A stretch of DNA of 64,000 nt from Sphingobium sp. JS3065 (GTDB lineage: Bacteria > Pseudomonadota > Alphaproteobacteria > Sphingomonadales > Sphingomonadaceae), in the NCBI RefSeq assembly GCF_026427355.1, contig NZ_CP102664.1, positions 310,001 to 374,000 of the forward strand, in the 5' to 3' direction. The notes under the pieces are model-generated. The model saw only the letters and a program-made list of their open reading frames with translations. It was not told the DNA's origin and made no database searches. Of the stretch, positions 40,396 through 49,201 are shown in pieces; position 1 is the first letter of the stretch; the number at the start of each line of letters is the position of its first letter. Both the position numbers and the translations under genes were made by a program.

Positions 40396-43300
40396 TCCGG
40401 TCTCGCTGGGTTTCACCCTTGTCCTCACGGCGGGGCAGATGGGCCTTCAGGCTTCTCGAAAGATCGAAGGTCCGCGTCTCGACGACCGGACCGTCAGCCT
40501 TGGCGATCCGGGGGACAGTAAGAATTATTTTCTGGGAACGCGCCGGTTCGAAAGTTGCAGCTTTCTATTCGCGGAAGACCTGCATGAGGTGAAGAAGAGG
40601 CGGAAGACCAAGGGGGGCAAATATACCGAGTATAAATATTACGGCACTTGGGCAAACCACATTGCCGATCATCCTATCGACGGGGTGACCCGCATCTGGC
40701 TCGACAAGCATCTGGTGTTCGATGTCACCGGCGCTGGACCGATCATGCCTTTCGTTTCGTCACGTACTGCCTTTGCGGTTGGTGGGCAGGCAACGGTCAA
40801 CAATCCCTATTTCACCTTCTATCTTGGCGGGGAGGACCAGGAGCCGGACCCTCGCATGTTGCAAACCGTAGAGGCGCTTCACGGTGAGGGCAGTTGTCCC
40901 GCCTATCGCGGGCAGGCGATGGTGGTGCTGAAGGACATCCCGCTGGAGAAGTTCGGCAATCGACTGCCACAGCCGACGATTGAGGCGACCTGCAATCCCG
41001 TGCCCGCCTATCCATGGGAAACCTTCGAGGTTTCGGTTCCCGGTAACCGCTTGTGGGGATTTACCTATTCACCTGATCGCTCGATCATGATGTGGGCGCA
41101 GGATTCCTCATTCGAATTGTGGGATGTGGCGGCAAGGGCGCGGATGATCGCGGGAACCCTGGCGGTCGACGTCGGCGTGCAGGATGTGTTCGGGGTCACG
41201 AACAACGGCGCCGTGTACGCGCTGAGCGGCGGCAGCATCGTCGCCTTCAATCCTGACTTCGCCGGCGTGGCCACGGTCGGTGCTGCGCCTTTCCAGGATG
41301 GATTGAGGGTCCTTCAGGACGGCAATGGCGGCGAGCATGTGGTCACCATGGGATCCGCCTTTATTTCCTACTTCTTCACCTGCTCGATCAGCGGGGTGGG
41401 CGGCGTCGTGACAATTTCCACGCCGTCGATCGGTGACGGCAGTTCCTGGACGACGCGGGGGGCCTGCACTGACAGCTATGGAGACATCTGGGTGGTCGGC
41501 AGCAGGGCTGGTTTCTTCGGAAGCTGGGACGATCTGTTTCTTTACCGGGTCGTGGATAGCGGTGCGCGACCAGGTTCGCTTGGCTTCGCGCACCTCAATG
41601 TCGGCGCCTTCGCCAATGGCGCGCCAGCGGAAATCGCGCACTATGACGGGCATTTCATCGTTCACTGGAACAATGCCCTGCTGGTCAAGATTGAAGACGA
41701 GACCCTGACTATCGTGGATTCGGTTGCCCGCGGCGGCGATCCCTACAACACCCCGAAGCAATGGGCTAACCTGTTCCCCGGCTCGCCCACGATCTGGCTG
41801 AACGGCGCGGAGGTTTCCCTTTCAACCTTGCAGGTCGTCCGTACCGTCACATTTGCCGATTGGAAGGCGGAGGATGCGGATGGGGTCATCTATGATCCAT
41901 TGAACCATGCCCTTATCTGCTTCCCGCAGTTCTCTCTGGTGATCACCTGGCGCTATCTGGACCGAATCAACGGTGATGGCGTGACGATTGCGGCCTGCAT
42001 CGACATGGTCAGCGGAATGGCAGATGCCGGATCTGACGATTACAACGCCGCGCTGTGCACCGACACGATCGATGGGTTCAGTTTCACGGCAGGGGTGGCG
42101 AAGTCCATCCTTTCGCCGCTGCTGGAGGCGCATGACATCGATCCCGTCTCGGAAGACTTCATCGTTCGGTTCCGTCCCCGGAGCGGGACGGTCGAGGGTG
42201 ACGTTCCGTCGGGAAAGATCGTACCAACGGGGGAATCCCGGTTTGCCGTCAACCAGGCGAAGGATGAGGATCTGCCGTTGCAGGTCACCATGACCTTTGC
42301 TGATGTCGACAAGGATCAGCAGGATAATCTCGCCGTCTCGGCCCGCGCCGCCGACGCGGTGAGGACGAAGCGGATCACGCCGATCGACATGCGGAACATG
42401 GCAACCGATGCGGATAACGCCCGCCATTTGGTCGACCGCTTCATGCGGCGGCAGCATGCGGAAAAGGAAAGCTACGACCTTTCCCTGTCAGACAGGTTTC
42501 GCAGGATCACGCCGGGAAGCGTCTATACGCTCAATCTCGACGATCTGACTCGGATCGGTCGTTGCGTCTCCACCCGCATCGGCGCCGACCGCGTGACCGA
42601 GACCCGATGGGTCCGCGACAATCCATCTCTGGCCGGCCGCAGCGCTGGCCGAGGGGCGGCGCTGGATTCGCGCACGGCCGAGCGCATCCAGGTGCCCTCG
42701 ATTTCCAAAGGCTTCATCCTCGACGTGCCGCTGCCCACCGATGCGGCGGACGATCCGACGCCCTTCATGCTGGTGGCAGCCGCGCCCTATTCCTCCGGCG
42801 TCTTCTGGACCGGCGCAACCGTCTATGTCAGCGACACCGGCGACGAGGACGAATATGAGCCGGACTGGGCTTATATCTCCTACCAGAGCGCGGCGACCTG
42901 GGGCTACTGCAACGGTTCGCTGGGAGATGCGCTGCCATGGGTGCCGGACAACGGCAACAGCGTGAACGTCGCCGTTCAGAACGGCCTGCTGACCAGCGTC
43001 ACCATGGATCAACTGTTGAACGATGCGACGCTCAACCTCGCGCTGATCGGCTCCGAATATGTCCAGTTCGCGACCGCTACGCTGGAGGGGGACGGAACCT
43101 ACACGCTCTCCGGCTTCCTCCGGGGGCGCCGGGGGACGGAACAGCAGATCGGAACGCAGCTCGCAGGCGCGCCTTTCCTGCTGATCGACACGGCGTTGGT
43201 CAAAAAGACGATGGGCGCGTCGGAGATTGGCGACACCGACTATTACAAGACGGTTAGTCAGGGGCGCGAGGAGGAAACGGCGCGGGCGGAATGGCGCACC

Positions 43301-43648
43301 TTCACGGCCGCAGCGCAGAAGCCCTATTCTCCCGTCCATGGCGAACTGCTGCTCGACACCGGGACCGGCGACTGGTCGATCGACGCGGTTCGTCGCACCC
43401 GCATCGGCGGCGCCAATATCGATGGCCAGGACGTGCCGCTGGGCGAAACAAGCGAGAGCTGGTCCTGCGATATATTGGATGGTGCGGCGGTGGTACGGAC
43501 CATCACCGGCAGCAGTCTGCCGCTGGGTTATAGCAGCGCACAGCAGACGGCCGACTTCGGGGCGCCCCAGACCAGTCTGAGCGTCAACCTCTACCAGGTG
43601 TCGCCGGTGCTTTCTCTGCGCGGCTTTCCCCTCTCGATCACAGCCTAA
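40388..43648 (+). CDS. Tail hub / baseplate megatron-like protein (GTA gp15 position)
   Basis: 1086 aa, the largest structural gene. It begins SLGFTLVLTAGQMGLQASRKIEGPRLDDRTVSLGDPG with SCSFLFAEDLHEVKKRRKTKGGKY, matching the N-terminus of siphoviral central tail hub proteins. A beta-propeller-like centre with repeated W/G/D segments follows, then fibronectin-like strands and RGRRGTEQQIGTQLAGAPFLLIDTALVKK near the end. It probably forms the hub and attachment platform for the fibre genes downstream. No glycosidase motif recognised. Confidence 0.86.
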   Translation: MADPVSLGFTLVLTAGQMGLQASRKIEGPRLDDRTVSLGDPGDSKNYFLGTRRFESCSFLFAEDLHEVKKRRKTKGGKYTEYKYYGTWANHIADHPIDGVTRIWLDKHLVFDVTGAGPIMPFVSSRTAFAVGGQATVNNPYFTFYLGGEDQEPDPRMLQTVEALHGEGSCPAYRGQAMVVLKDIPLEKFGNRLPQPTIEATCNPVPAYPWETFEVSVPGNRLWGFTYSPDRSIMMWAQDSSFELWDVAARARMIAGTLAVDVGVQDVFGVTNNGAVYALSGGSIVAFNPDFAGVATVGAAPFQDGLRVLQDGNGGEHVVTMGSAFISYFFTCSISGVGGVVTISTPSIGDGSSWTTRGACTDSYGDIWVVGSRAGFFGSWDDLFLYRVVDSGARPGSLGFAHLNVGAFANGAPAEIAHYDGHFIVHWNNALLVKIEDETLTIVDSVARGGDPYNTPKQWANLFPGSPTIWLNGAEVSLSTLQVVRTVTFADWKAEDADGVIYDPLNHALICFPQFSLVITWRYLDRINGDGVTIAACIDMVSGMADAGSDDYNAALCTDTIDGFSFTAGVAKSILSPLLEAHDIDPVSEDFIVRFRPRSGTVEGDVPSGKIVPTGESRFAVNQAKDEDLPLQVTMTFADVDKDQQDNLAVSARAADAVRTKRITPIDMRNMATDADNARHLVDRFMRRQHAEKESYDLSLSDRFRRITPGSVYTLNLDDLTRIGRCVSTRIGADRVTETRWVRDNPSLAGRSAGRGAALDSRTAERIQVPSISKGFILDVPLPTDAADDPTPFMLVAAAPYSSGVFWTGATVYVSDTGDEDEYEPDWAYISYQSAATWGYCNGSLGDALPWVPDNGNSVNVAVQNGLLTSVTMDQLLNDATLNLALIGSEYVQFATATLEGDGTYTLSGFLRGRRGTEQQIGTQLAGAPFLLIDTALVKKTMGASEIGDTDYYKTVSQGREEETARAEWRTFTAAAQKPYSPVHGELLLDTGTGDWSIDAVRRTRIGGANIDGQDVPLGETSESWSCDILDGAAVVRTITGSSLPLGYSSAQQTADFGAPQTSLSVNLYQVSPVLSLRGFPLSITA

Positions 43649-43659
43649 AAGGACAAAGC

Positions 43660-44379
43660 ATGAACCTGCCACGCACAGGCGGCTCCGAATGGGCGGAGGC
43701 GCAGGCCACGCCATGGAACACCGTCAATCCGACCATGCGCGGCCTGGATGCCTTTGCCACCCGGGCGATCATAGAAGACCGGAACCTGACGGCGCCGCCC
43801 GGCGCCTGCGACGACGGCGCATGCTATCTGGTGGCGACCTCGCCCACCGGCGCATGGTCGGGCGAGGCGGGCATGCTGGCGGTCGCCAAGGGCGAGGATG
43901 CCAGCAACGGCTGGATTTTCATCGACGTCGCCGTCGAGGGCGTTCACCTCTACGTGCGGGATGAGGATCTGACGATCTATCATGACGGTGCCGGCTGGGA
44001 TGTCGTGCCGGTGGCCTCGAATGTGCGTGCCGTATCCTTCCAGGTTGTCGGGTCCGCCCCGACGCTCAGCGAACTGTTGCTCGCCTGGACGCCCGCCGCT
44101 GGGGAAACCGTCCTCTTCGCCGACGATTTTGCAGGGGCGACATACAAGAAAACGAGCGCGGGCTCATCCAATCCTGCGTCGACCTATACGATGGACGTCA
44201 AGAAAAACGGGGCTTCGGTCGGCAGCATCGCCATTTCGACCAGCGGGACGATCACCTTTGCGACCAGCGGCACGACGGTGTCGATCATCGGCGGGACCGA
44301 CATTCTGGAGGTGTTCGGATCGGCGACGCCGGACTCGGGCGCGGTCGGATACACCTTTACCCTGAAGGGAACATTCTGA
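43660..44379 (+). CDS. DUF2793 fibre-associated protein
   Basis: 239 aa. WNTVNPTMRGLDAFATRAIIEDRNLTAPPGACDDGACYLVATSPTGAWSGEAGMLAVAKGEDASNGWIFIDVAVEGVHLYVRDEDL is the DUF2793 signature, a short beta domain found after tail hubs in alphaproteobacterial phages. The C-terminus (TITFATSGTTVSIIGGTDILEVFGS) is a separate beta-repeat typical of receptor-binding accessories. AGGACAAAGC lies before the ATG. Confidence 0.88.
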   Translation: MNLPRTGGSEWAEAQATPWNTVNPTMRGLDAFATRAIIEDRNLTAPPGACDDGACYLVATSPTGAWSGEAGMLAVAKGEDASNGWIFIDVAVEGVHLYVRDEDLTIYHDGAGWDVVPVASNVRAVSFQVVGSAPTLSELLLAWTPAAGETVLFADDFAGATYKKTSAGSSNPASTYTMDVKKNGASVGSIAISTSGTITFATSGTTVSIIGGTDILEVFGSATPDSGAVGYTFTLKGTF

Positions 44380-45395
44380 TGGCGAATGAAATCCTCTTTG
44401 CCGGCGGCAGGCTCGACAGCGTGACCCTCGTCGCAGGCACCCCCACCGAAGACACGACCGCCGGTTCGTTCGACAGCACCTATGCCGACTGCTCGCTCTT
44501 CATGTCGTCGGCGGTCACGATCAGCTACAATTTCAAGAATTCCTCCTTCGCCGACACGGATGTGGTCACCGGCGAGACCGGTTATGTGCACTTCGAATTC
44601 TATAAGACCGGCGGCACCGTCTCGACCGGCGCGATCATCGCGGGCCTTTACGACAGTTCCGGCTTCCCCTGGCTGGCGATCCGCGCGGTGGCGGCGGATT
44701 CCCACGGCCTCTATTACAACAGCGGCACGGGTGCTTCGCCCGTCTGGACGCTGTTGGGCAGCGCATGGTCGGTGTCATCGACCGTGCGGTATAAATATGA
44801 CTTGAAATATACGCTTGGCTCTCCCCATTCCGCCGAGGTGTCGCTGGACAACAGCCTGGTTGCCGGACCCGTGACCTTCACCCAGGCCAGCCTGACCTCG
44901 GTGCGATCGGTCCGGCATACGGGCCATACAACATCCTTCAATACGCGCATCAGCCAGTTGATGGCGTCGCGCGGCATCTCGACCATCAACGGCAAGGTCA
45001 AATATTCGCGGGCGAGCGGCGCCGGGACCAACAGCGGGTGGACGGGCGCCTATACCAACGTCAACGAGGCGGTGAACTCCGACGCGACGGTCGACAGCAC
45101 GACATCGGCGGGCGTAAAGCAGACCTATGCGATGGGCGACGTAACGGTGCCGACCGGCTTCGCGATCAAGGCTGTGTTTCACTTCCTGCGCGCCAAGAAT
45201 GACGGATCGTCGCCATCCAACATCAAATCGACGCTCCGGTCGGCCAGCACCGACTATTCATCGGGCAATCTTTCGGGAATCGGCACCAGTTTCGGCGCGA
45301 TCGGCATGCGCTATGACAATGACCCGGCGACCAGCTCGCCCTGGACGCAGTCGGGCTGGAACGCGGCCGAGGCTGGATATGAGAGCGCCGCGTGA
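44379..45395 (+). CDS. Tail fibre / receptor-binding candidate
   Basis: 338 aa, starting in TGATG overlap with DUF2793. All-beta, with strong Ser/Thr/Gly content and no catalytic motif, ending SSPWTQSGWNAAEAGYESAA. Its position after hub and DUF2793 is where host-specific fibres lie. Low sequence conservation is expected of such genes, so the assignment rests on context and composition. Confidence 0.62.
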   Translation: MANEILFAGGRLDSVTLVAGTPTEDTTAGSFDSTYADCSLFMSSAVTISYNFKNSSFADTDVVTGETGYVHFEFYKTGGTVSTGAIIAGLYDSSGFPWLAIRAVAADSHGLYYNSGTGASPVWTLLGSAWSVSSTVRYKYDLKYTLGSPHSAEVSLDNSLVAGPVTFTQASLTSVRSVRHTGHTTSFNTRISQLMASRGISTINGKVKYSRASGAGTNSGWTGAYTNVNEAVNSDATVDSTTSAGVKQTYAMGDVTVPTGFAIKAVFHFLRAKNDGSSPSNIKSTLRSASTDYSSGNLSGIGTSFGAIGMRYDNDPATSSPWTQSGWNAAEAGYESAA

Positions 45396-45580
45396 CGGAC
45401 ACGGTAGCCAGCCAGGCCGCCTATCTGGCGCTCGCCCAGCCCGGCGCAGTCGTATCGACGGAGACCGTGTACCTGGCGATCACGTCGGTGCGGATGGAGG
45501 TGACGGCGCAGACTGCCTACCTCGCCCTGATCGATGAGACCCCGCCGACCGGGCGGCGGCGGCAGATCGTCATAAGCTGA
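45392..45580 (+). CDS. Small fibre-associated protein
   Basis: 62 aa from GTG 45392 (GTGA overlap). It contains a repeat: ASQAAYLALAQPGAVVSTETVYLAITSVRMEVTAQTAYLALIDE, with the short unit YLAL/YLAI three times. It may be an adhesin accessory or a tail-fibre chaperone piece. Function unknown. Confidence 0.55.
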   Translation: MTDTVASQAAYLALAQPGAVVSTETVYLAITSVRMEVTAQTAYLALIDETPPTGRRRQIVIS

Positions 45581-45597
45581 AAAAAAAGGGGGCGGCT

Positions 45598-46032
45598 ATG
45601 CCTGATCCGGGGGCAGGTGGAATATCGTCGGGCGAGGTCGGGGGTGTCGTCGCCGGCTTGGTCGCGGCGGCGGTCGCGATCGGGAAGGGACTTGGCTGGC
45701 TGCTGAACTGGCGTGACGCGCGGGCGAACACGCGGACGGCGAAGCTCGACAAATGGCACGATGAGTTGGAGCGGCGCGAGAAGGAACTCGACGCCAAGCT
45801 GGAGGACCGCATGGAGAGCTTGGAGCGGCAGGTGGCCCAGCACACGGCCGCGCTCGATAAGTGGCGCATGGCCTTCCACCTCGTCGCCGCCGAACTGCTC
45901 CAGCGGCATCCCCAATCAACGGCGCTGATGCAGGCTCAGAAGATTCTCGCGGAAGCCTTCCCGGTCAGCCTGACCGTGCCCGACGACATGGCGGCGGCGC
46001 TCGGCCGGATCGACGCGGCCGACGGCCGATAG
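45598..46032 (+). CDS. Membrane-anchored coiled-coil protein (holin/spanin-like)
   Basis: 144 aa. One hydrophobic helix (GGVVAGLVAAAVAIGKGLGWLL) near the N-terminus, then a highly charged coiled coil (DKWHDELERREKELDAKLEDRMESLERQV). The architecture resembles phage i-spanins or tail-fibre-adjacent holin accessories; location just before the endolysin supports a lysis role. A terminator follows. Confidence 0.6.
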   Translation: MPDPGAGGISSGEVGGVVAGLVAAAVAIGKGLGWLLNWRDARANTRTAKLDKWHDELERREKELDAKLEDRMESLERQVAQHTAALDKWRMAFHLVAAELLQRHPQSTALMQAQKILAEAFPVSLTVPDDMAAALGRIDAADGR

Positions 46033-46056
46033 AGTTCGCACATCATCGACATGCAG

Positions 46057-46078
46057 GGCGCCATGGGCGCCTTTTTTT
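46057..46078 (+). terminator. Intrinsic terminator before lysis genes
   Basis: GGCGCC (46057-46062) pairs with GGCGCC (46066-46071) around ATG, followed by TTTTTTT. A compact rho-independent terminator between the structural block and the endolysin cassette. Confidence 0.8.
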
Positions 46079-46091
46079 ATGGGAGAATGCT

Positions 46092-46607
46092 ATGGGTTCG
46101 ACAGATCCCGCATGGCTCGTGGCTGCGCGGCAACTTCTCGGTACGCGCGAGGCGGCCGGGATCGCGAACAGTGCGACGATCCTCGGCTGGGCCAAGCTGC
46201 TGGGCCTGAAGGTGCTGGGCATCGTCTACAACGCCGACAGCGTGCCCTGGTGCGGCCTGTTCGTGGCGCACTGCCTGCGCGCTGGCGGCGTCGATCTTTC
46301 CGGCATGAAGGTCGGGGTACGTGCGAAGGCATGGGCCATGTGGGGCGCCAATCTGGCGGCTGATTTCCTTTCGCCGGGGGCGATCCTTGTCTTCGAACGC
46401 GAAGGGGGTGGCCATGTCGCCTTCTATGTGGGGGAGGATGCCACCCATTATCATGTCATCGGCGGCAATCAGGGGGACCGGGTCAGCATCATGCGACTGG
46501 CCAAGAGCCGCTGCATCGCCCGGCGCTGGCCCCGTGGCGTCCCCGTTGTCGGCGGCCCTGTCCGTCTCGGCGTTTCCAGCGCGCCTGTGTCGAGGAATGA
46601 GGCATGA
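46092..46607 (+). CDS. Endolysin-like TIGR02594 (CHAP/NlpC-type) protein
   Basis: 171 aa. DPAWLVAARQLLGTREAAG and VPWCGLFVAHCLRAGG carry the catalytic-type Cys; GAILVFEREGGGHVAFYVGED the His; YHVIGGNQGDRVSI is the family's third block. TIGR02594 proteins are cysteine amidase/peptidases of the phage lysis or tail-associated class. It lacks an obvious signal peptide. The stop overlaps the next gene's ATG (ATGA). Confidence 0.87.
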   Translation: MGSTDPAWLVAARQLLGTREAAGIANSATILGWAKLLGLKVLGIVYNADSVPWCGLFVAHCLRAGGVDLSGMKVGVRAKAWAMWGANLAADFLSPGAILVFEREGGGHVAFYVGEDATHYHVIGGNQGDRVSIMRLAKSRCIARRWPRGVPVVGGPVRLGVSSAPVSRNEA

Positions 46608-46924
46608 CCCTGCTGCCGGATACGTCCGACTGGTCAGCCAGCGACTGGCGCCGCCTGATCGGGATCGTCTTCCTCGGCGCGGGCGGCGTTGCCTGCACGG
46701 TCATCGCCGGGAGCGCGCTCACCGTCATCGCGGAAAAGTCCTCCAGCCCATGGCCTGCTGCCTATTTCGGCTATGGCTGCCTGGTGCTGATCGGCATCGT
46801 CCTGACGGGCCTCTCCGCGATCCTCGGCCGGCGCACCTTCAAGCTGAAGCTGGGCGGCAACACCGTTGAGAGCCTGGGCGAAGATACGGTCGACGCGATC
46901 CAGAAAGCCGCGGAGCAGCCGTAG
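46604..46924 (+). CDS. Holin candidate (two transmembrane segments)
   Basis: 106 aa. Two hydrophobic segments (LIGIVFLGAGGVACTVIAGSALTVIA and AAYFGYGCLVLIGIVLTGLSAILG) separated by a short SSSPWP loop, with a charged C-terminus: a class II holin layout. It overlaps the endolysin gene by four bases. No holin family name can be assigned with certainty. Confidence 0.66.
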   Translation: MTLLPDTSDWSASDWRRLIGIVFLGAGGVACTVIAGSALTVIAEKSSSPWPAAYFGYGCLVLIGIVLTGLSAILGRRTFKLKLGGNTVESLGEDTVDAIQKAAEQP

Positions 46925-46968
46925 CGCTCCGGTCCCCTCCATCCCTTTTCATCATGAGGAGCAGTGCC

Positions 46969-47346
46969 ATGTTCGGAATCCGCATCATCTCAAAATCGAA
47001 GCTCAATGAACTGAAGGCCGCCGCGGCGGTCGCCATGGCGATCGTGCCGACGGAAACCGCCAAGGCGGTGCTGGCGCTCAAGCAGACGAAAATAGGAGAG
47101 GCGGTTGCCATCGACATCGAGGCGATGTCCTCCAAGAGCATGACCGGCGCGGAAAAGTTCGAGGCGGTCCTTTCCAACACTATACCGCTGGTCGTCGAAT
47201 TTCTCACCGATGGAGGACTGAACGCGGCGCTCGATGAGGTCGAGGACATTGGTCGTGCTCTGGTCCAAAGCATATTCAACGATTTCAAGTGGAACGCCGC
47301 AGGCAAGCTCGCAAAGGCGATCCTCAGGCTGGTGGGCTTGGGCTGA
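46969..47346 (+). CDS. Hypothetical lysis-region protein
   Basis: 125 aa; ATG 46969 was chosen because GAGGA lies eight bases upstream (46954 is the alternative). Helical with an amphipathic N-terminus (KLNELKAAAAVAMAIVPTETAKAVLALKQTKIG) and C-terminal GKLAKAILRLVGLG. It may be a lysis accessory. No family recognised. Confidence 0.58.
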   Translation: MFGIRIISKSKLNELKAAAAVAMAIVPTETAKAVLALKQTKIGEAVAIDIEAMSSKSMTGAEKFEAVLSNTIPLVVEFLTDGGLNAALDEVEDIGRALVQSIFNDFKWNAAGKLAKAILRLVGLG

Positions 47347-47466
47347 CAGAGCGGGCAATTTAACTATCACCTTGGATATATTCCGCTTGCGCAGCCGCTT
47401 GGCCACTATCCCCCTGAAATAAAACCGAGTCGCACTGGCAGATTGTTGCATTGGGGGTGGAGCGAC

Positions 47467-48498
47467 ATGCGGAATTTGAAGCTTATTGTGGCGCTGGCGG
47501 CTGTTGCCGCGCCGATAGTGCCCGCGACCGCGGGTAGCCCGGTTCTTATTCAGGCAATCCAGACTGGAGAGGAGTCGGTCCGCTACTATAAGGGCAAGCC
47601 CACTCTGGACCTGCATCAGCAGCTTGGATCGGTGCAGGTCTCACCCTTCACCATCGATCGCGGGAGCCTTGTCTTCACCGTCGCGGTCTTTAATCGGGCC
47701 GGTGCGCCGGTGAATGTCGGCATCGAAAATGTGACGGCGGCGGTCGACGGCAGTCCCTACAAGGTCATGACGGTCGAGGAGCTGATCAAGAAGGAGCAGG
47801 ATCGAGCGCGGTGGCAGAAAATCGGTCTGGCATTTCTGGGCGGTCTTGCCGCGTATAGTGCCTCGCAGCCGACGACCTATCATAGTACCTACAGTTCCCC
47901 CTGGGGCACCTCGACTTATACCAGCCGCTATTACAGCCCCTATGCCGCCTATAGAGCGGCCGAGATTGGAGCCATGACAGGCTTCGCGATCAACGCCGTC
48001 CAGGACCAGCTCGACCGCACGACCGATGCGCTGGGCGAGAATGTCATGCAGTTGACGACGGTCGATCCCGGCAACAGCTACGCAGGCAAGGTGGTGCTGG
48101 CGAAGCTGCGGGACAAGCGGCTGCCCAAGCGCGTCCGGATCATGGTCAGCATGAACGGTGAGACCTATCCGTTCGAGTTCCAGGTGGTGAAGATGGGCAC
48201 GCCTGCGCCGACCTTCACGACGGTGTACCGCGATCCGGCACCGGCCACGGCGCCGGTTCCTGCCGTGTCACCCAGCCCGGGCCAGCCGATGGTTCAAACC
48301 GTCAAGGCCATCGCGGTGCCAAAGGCACTGGCTATCCCAGCCAATCAACCCGTTCTGGTCTCGGCTTATGGTGGCCCGATGAAGCGCCGAGCGGACACGC
48401 CTTCGGGATGGTGTCTGGTAGTAGGCAGTGACTATCGCGGCACCGGGTCACTAAACAGTCCTGCTGTGACGACCAGTATGCCGAGATGCCCAATCTAG
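47467..48498 (+). CDS. Predicted secreted / envelope protein (lysogenic conversion candidate)
   Basis: 343 aa with an N-terminal signal peptide (MRNLKLIVALAAVAAPIVPATAG) preceding beta-rich TFAVFNRAGAPVNVGIENV-like segments, a Tyr/Ser-rich low-complexity centre (TTYHSTYSSPWGTSTYTSRYYSPY) and a C-terminal Pro-rich region. It lies after the lysis genes with its own 120-bp leader, at the prophage edge, a classic moron position. A periplasmic or surface function in the lysogen is plausible; family not recognised. Confidence 0.68.
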   Translation: MRNLKLIVALAAVAAPIVPATAGSPVLIQAIQTGEESVRYYKGKPTLDLHQQLGSVQVSPFTIDRGSLVFTVAVFNRAGAPVNVGIENVTAAVDGSPYKVMTVEELIKKEQDRARWQKIGLAFLGGLAAYSASQPTTYHSTYSSPWGTSTYTSRYYSPYAAYRAAEIGAMTGFAINAVQDQLDRTTDALGENVMQLTTVDPGNSYAGKVVLAKLRDKRLPKRVRIMVSMNGETYPFEFQVVKMGTPAPTFTTVYRDPAPATAPVPAVSPSPGQPMVQTVKAIAVPKALAIPANQPVLVSAYGGPMKRRADTPSGWCLVVGSDYRGTGSLNSPAVTTSMPRCPI

Positions 48499-48557
48499 GG
48501 CTTTTGCAATTACAATTCCTTGGAATAGCCGGCGGGTCCTGCAATCTCACAGCCTGA

Positions 48558-48881
48558 CTAGCCCCTGAACCGATTGACGACCCTTTTCCATTCCCGTTGG
48601 TCGGGTAGGGGGAGGGTGATGGACGGCATTTCGCGGACCATCTCCAGCTTGACGGGTCGAACCCGCTTTCCATGGCGCCGGCCGCATTCCCGGCACCACA
48701 GCTTTTCGCGGACGCGGCCGAGACGTTCGTCCATGCCGTGGCGATGAAAGTGATACCAAAGGCCATGCGGATCGAAGATCGCCGCATGGCCGCACTGGCA
48801 GATGGCCTTCACGCCATAGTGCCATGCCGCCGCCTCGAACAGGCAGGTGGCGAGCTTCATGCCATCCTTGTAGCGGGCCAT
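48558..48881 (-). CDS. Small Cys-rich protein (SOS operon)
   Basis: 107 aa on the minus strand. Two cysteine pairs, CQCG and CRECGRR, enclose an aromatic/His-rich segment (FDPHGLWYHFHRHGMDERLG), suggesting a zinc ribbon. The start overlaps the upstream stop (TAATG), so it is the second gene of a LexA-box operon. No named family. Confidence 0.65.
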   Translation of the reverse strand: MARYKDGMKLATCLFEAAAWHYGVKAICQCGHAAIFDPHGLWYHFHRHGMDERLGRVREKLWCRECGRRHGKRVRPVKLEMVREMPSITLPLPDQREWKRVVNRFRG

Positions 48882-49051
48882 TACTCGGCCGGCGGGCGAG
48901 CCTCACGCTGCGCCCACGCAAGCGCGCCCAGCATAAAGGGACCGTCGTCCCGCTTCCCCTCCCTGATCTCTGAAATGAACTGCCGGTTGCTCAACCCGCG
49001 CGCCTCCAGCGCGCACGCGACCGCGTCGCGCACGTCCTCTATGCGTTCCAT
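48881..49051 (-). CDS. Small protein, first gene of the LexA-box operon
   Basis: 56 aa. ATG 49051 with GGAGG eight bases upstream was preferred to the GTG-initiated longer frame. IEDVRDAVACALEARGLSNRQFISEIREGKRDDGPFMLGALAWAQREA is helical, with LSNRQFISEIREGKR possibly a helix-turn-helix. A perfect LexA box lies 18 bp upstream. It might be a DNA-damage-induced regulator such as an excisionase-like factor; not recognised. Confidence 0.66.
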   Translation of the reverse strand: MERIEDVRDAVACALEARGLSNRQFISEIREGKRDDGPFMLGALAWAQREARPPAE

Positions 49052-49068
49052 GATGTCCTCCAATGCGT

Positions 49069-49083
49069 GAACGTATGAAGAAC
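49069..49083 (-). promoter_or_regulatory. LexA (SOS) box upstream of the terminal operon
   Basis: On the minus strand GTTC-TTCATAC-GTTC, exactly GTTC-N7-GTTC, 18 bp from the ATG at 49051. A TTGACC -35-like element (49096-49101) lies 17 bases from TCATAC inside the box, so LexA would cover the -10. Confidence 0.75.
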
Positions 49084-49181
49084 ATATGGCGAGTCGGTCA
49101 AGCCTCATGGGCGCAACGATTGGAAGGTGTTTGGCCGGTCAGACCCGGAATTTCTTGAGCGGACTGTCTAGGCGGTAACGT

Positions 49182-49194
49182 TCCTCCGCTACCA
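49182..49194. other. attR core of prophage / left end of second element
   Basis: TCCTCCGCTACCA, identical to tRNA-Met positions 897-909. It ends the prophage and begins the next element, whose integrase is placed as P4-type integrases usually are, just downstream of a tRNA 3' end. Confidence 0.85.
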
Positions 49195-49201
49195 TCCCCT
49201 T

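Larger units (their letters stand above)
910..49194. mobile_element. Intact lambda-head / GTA-tail siphovirus prophage (~48.3 kb)
   Basis: Bounded by the 13-bp tRNA-Met 3'-end repeat. Contents in order: leftward integrase/accessory operon, repressor and Cro-like switch, early replication and methylation genes, terminase, portal, protease/scaffold, decoration, capsid, tail genes, tail tip, lysis genes and terminal morons. No structural gene is obviously broken. The size is close to lambda. Packaging strategy and host range cannot be read from the sequence. Confidence 0.9.
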
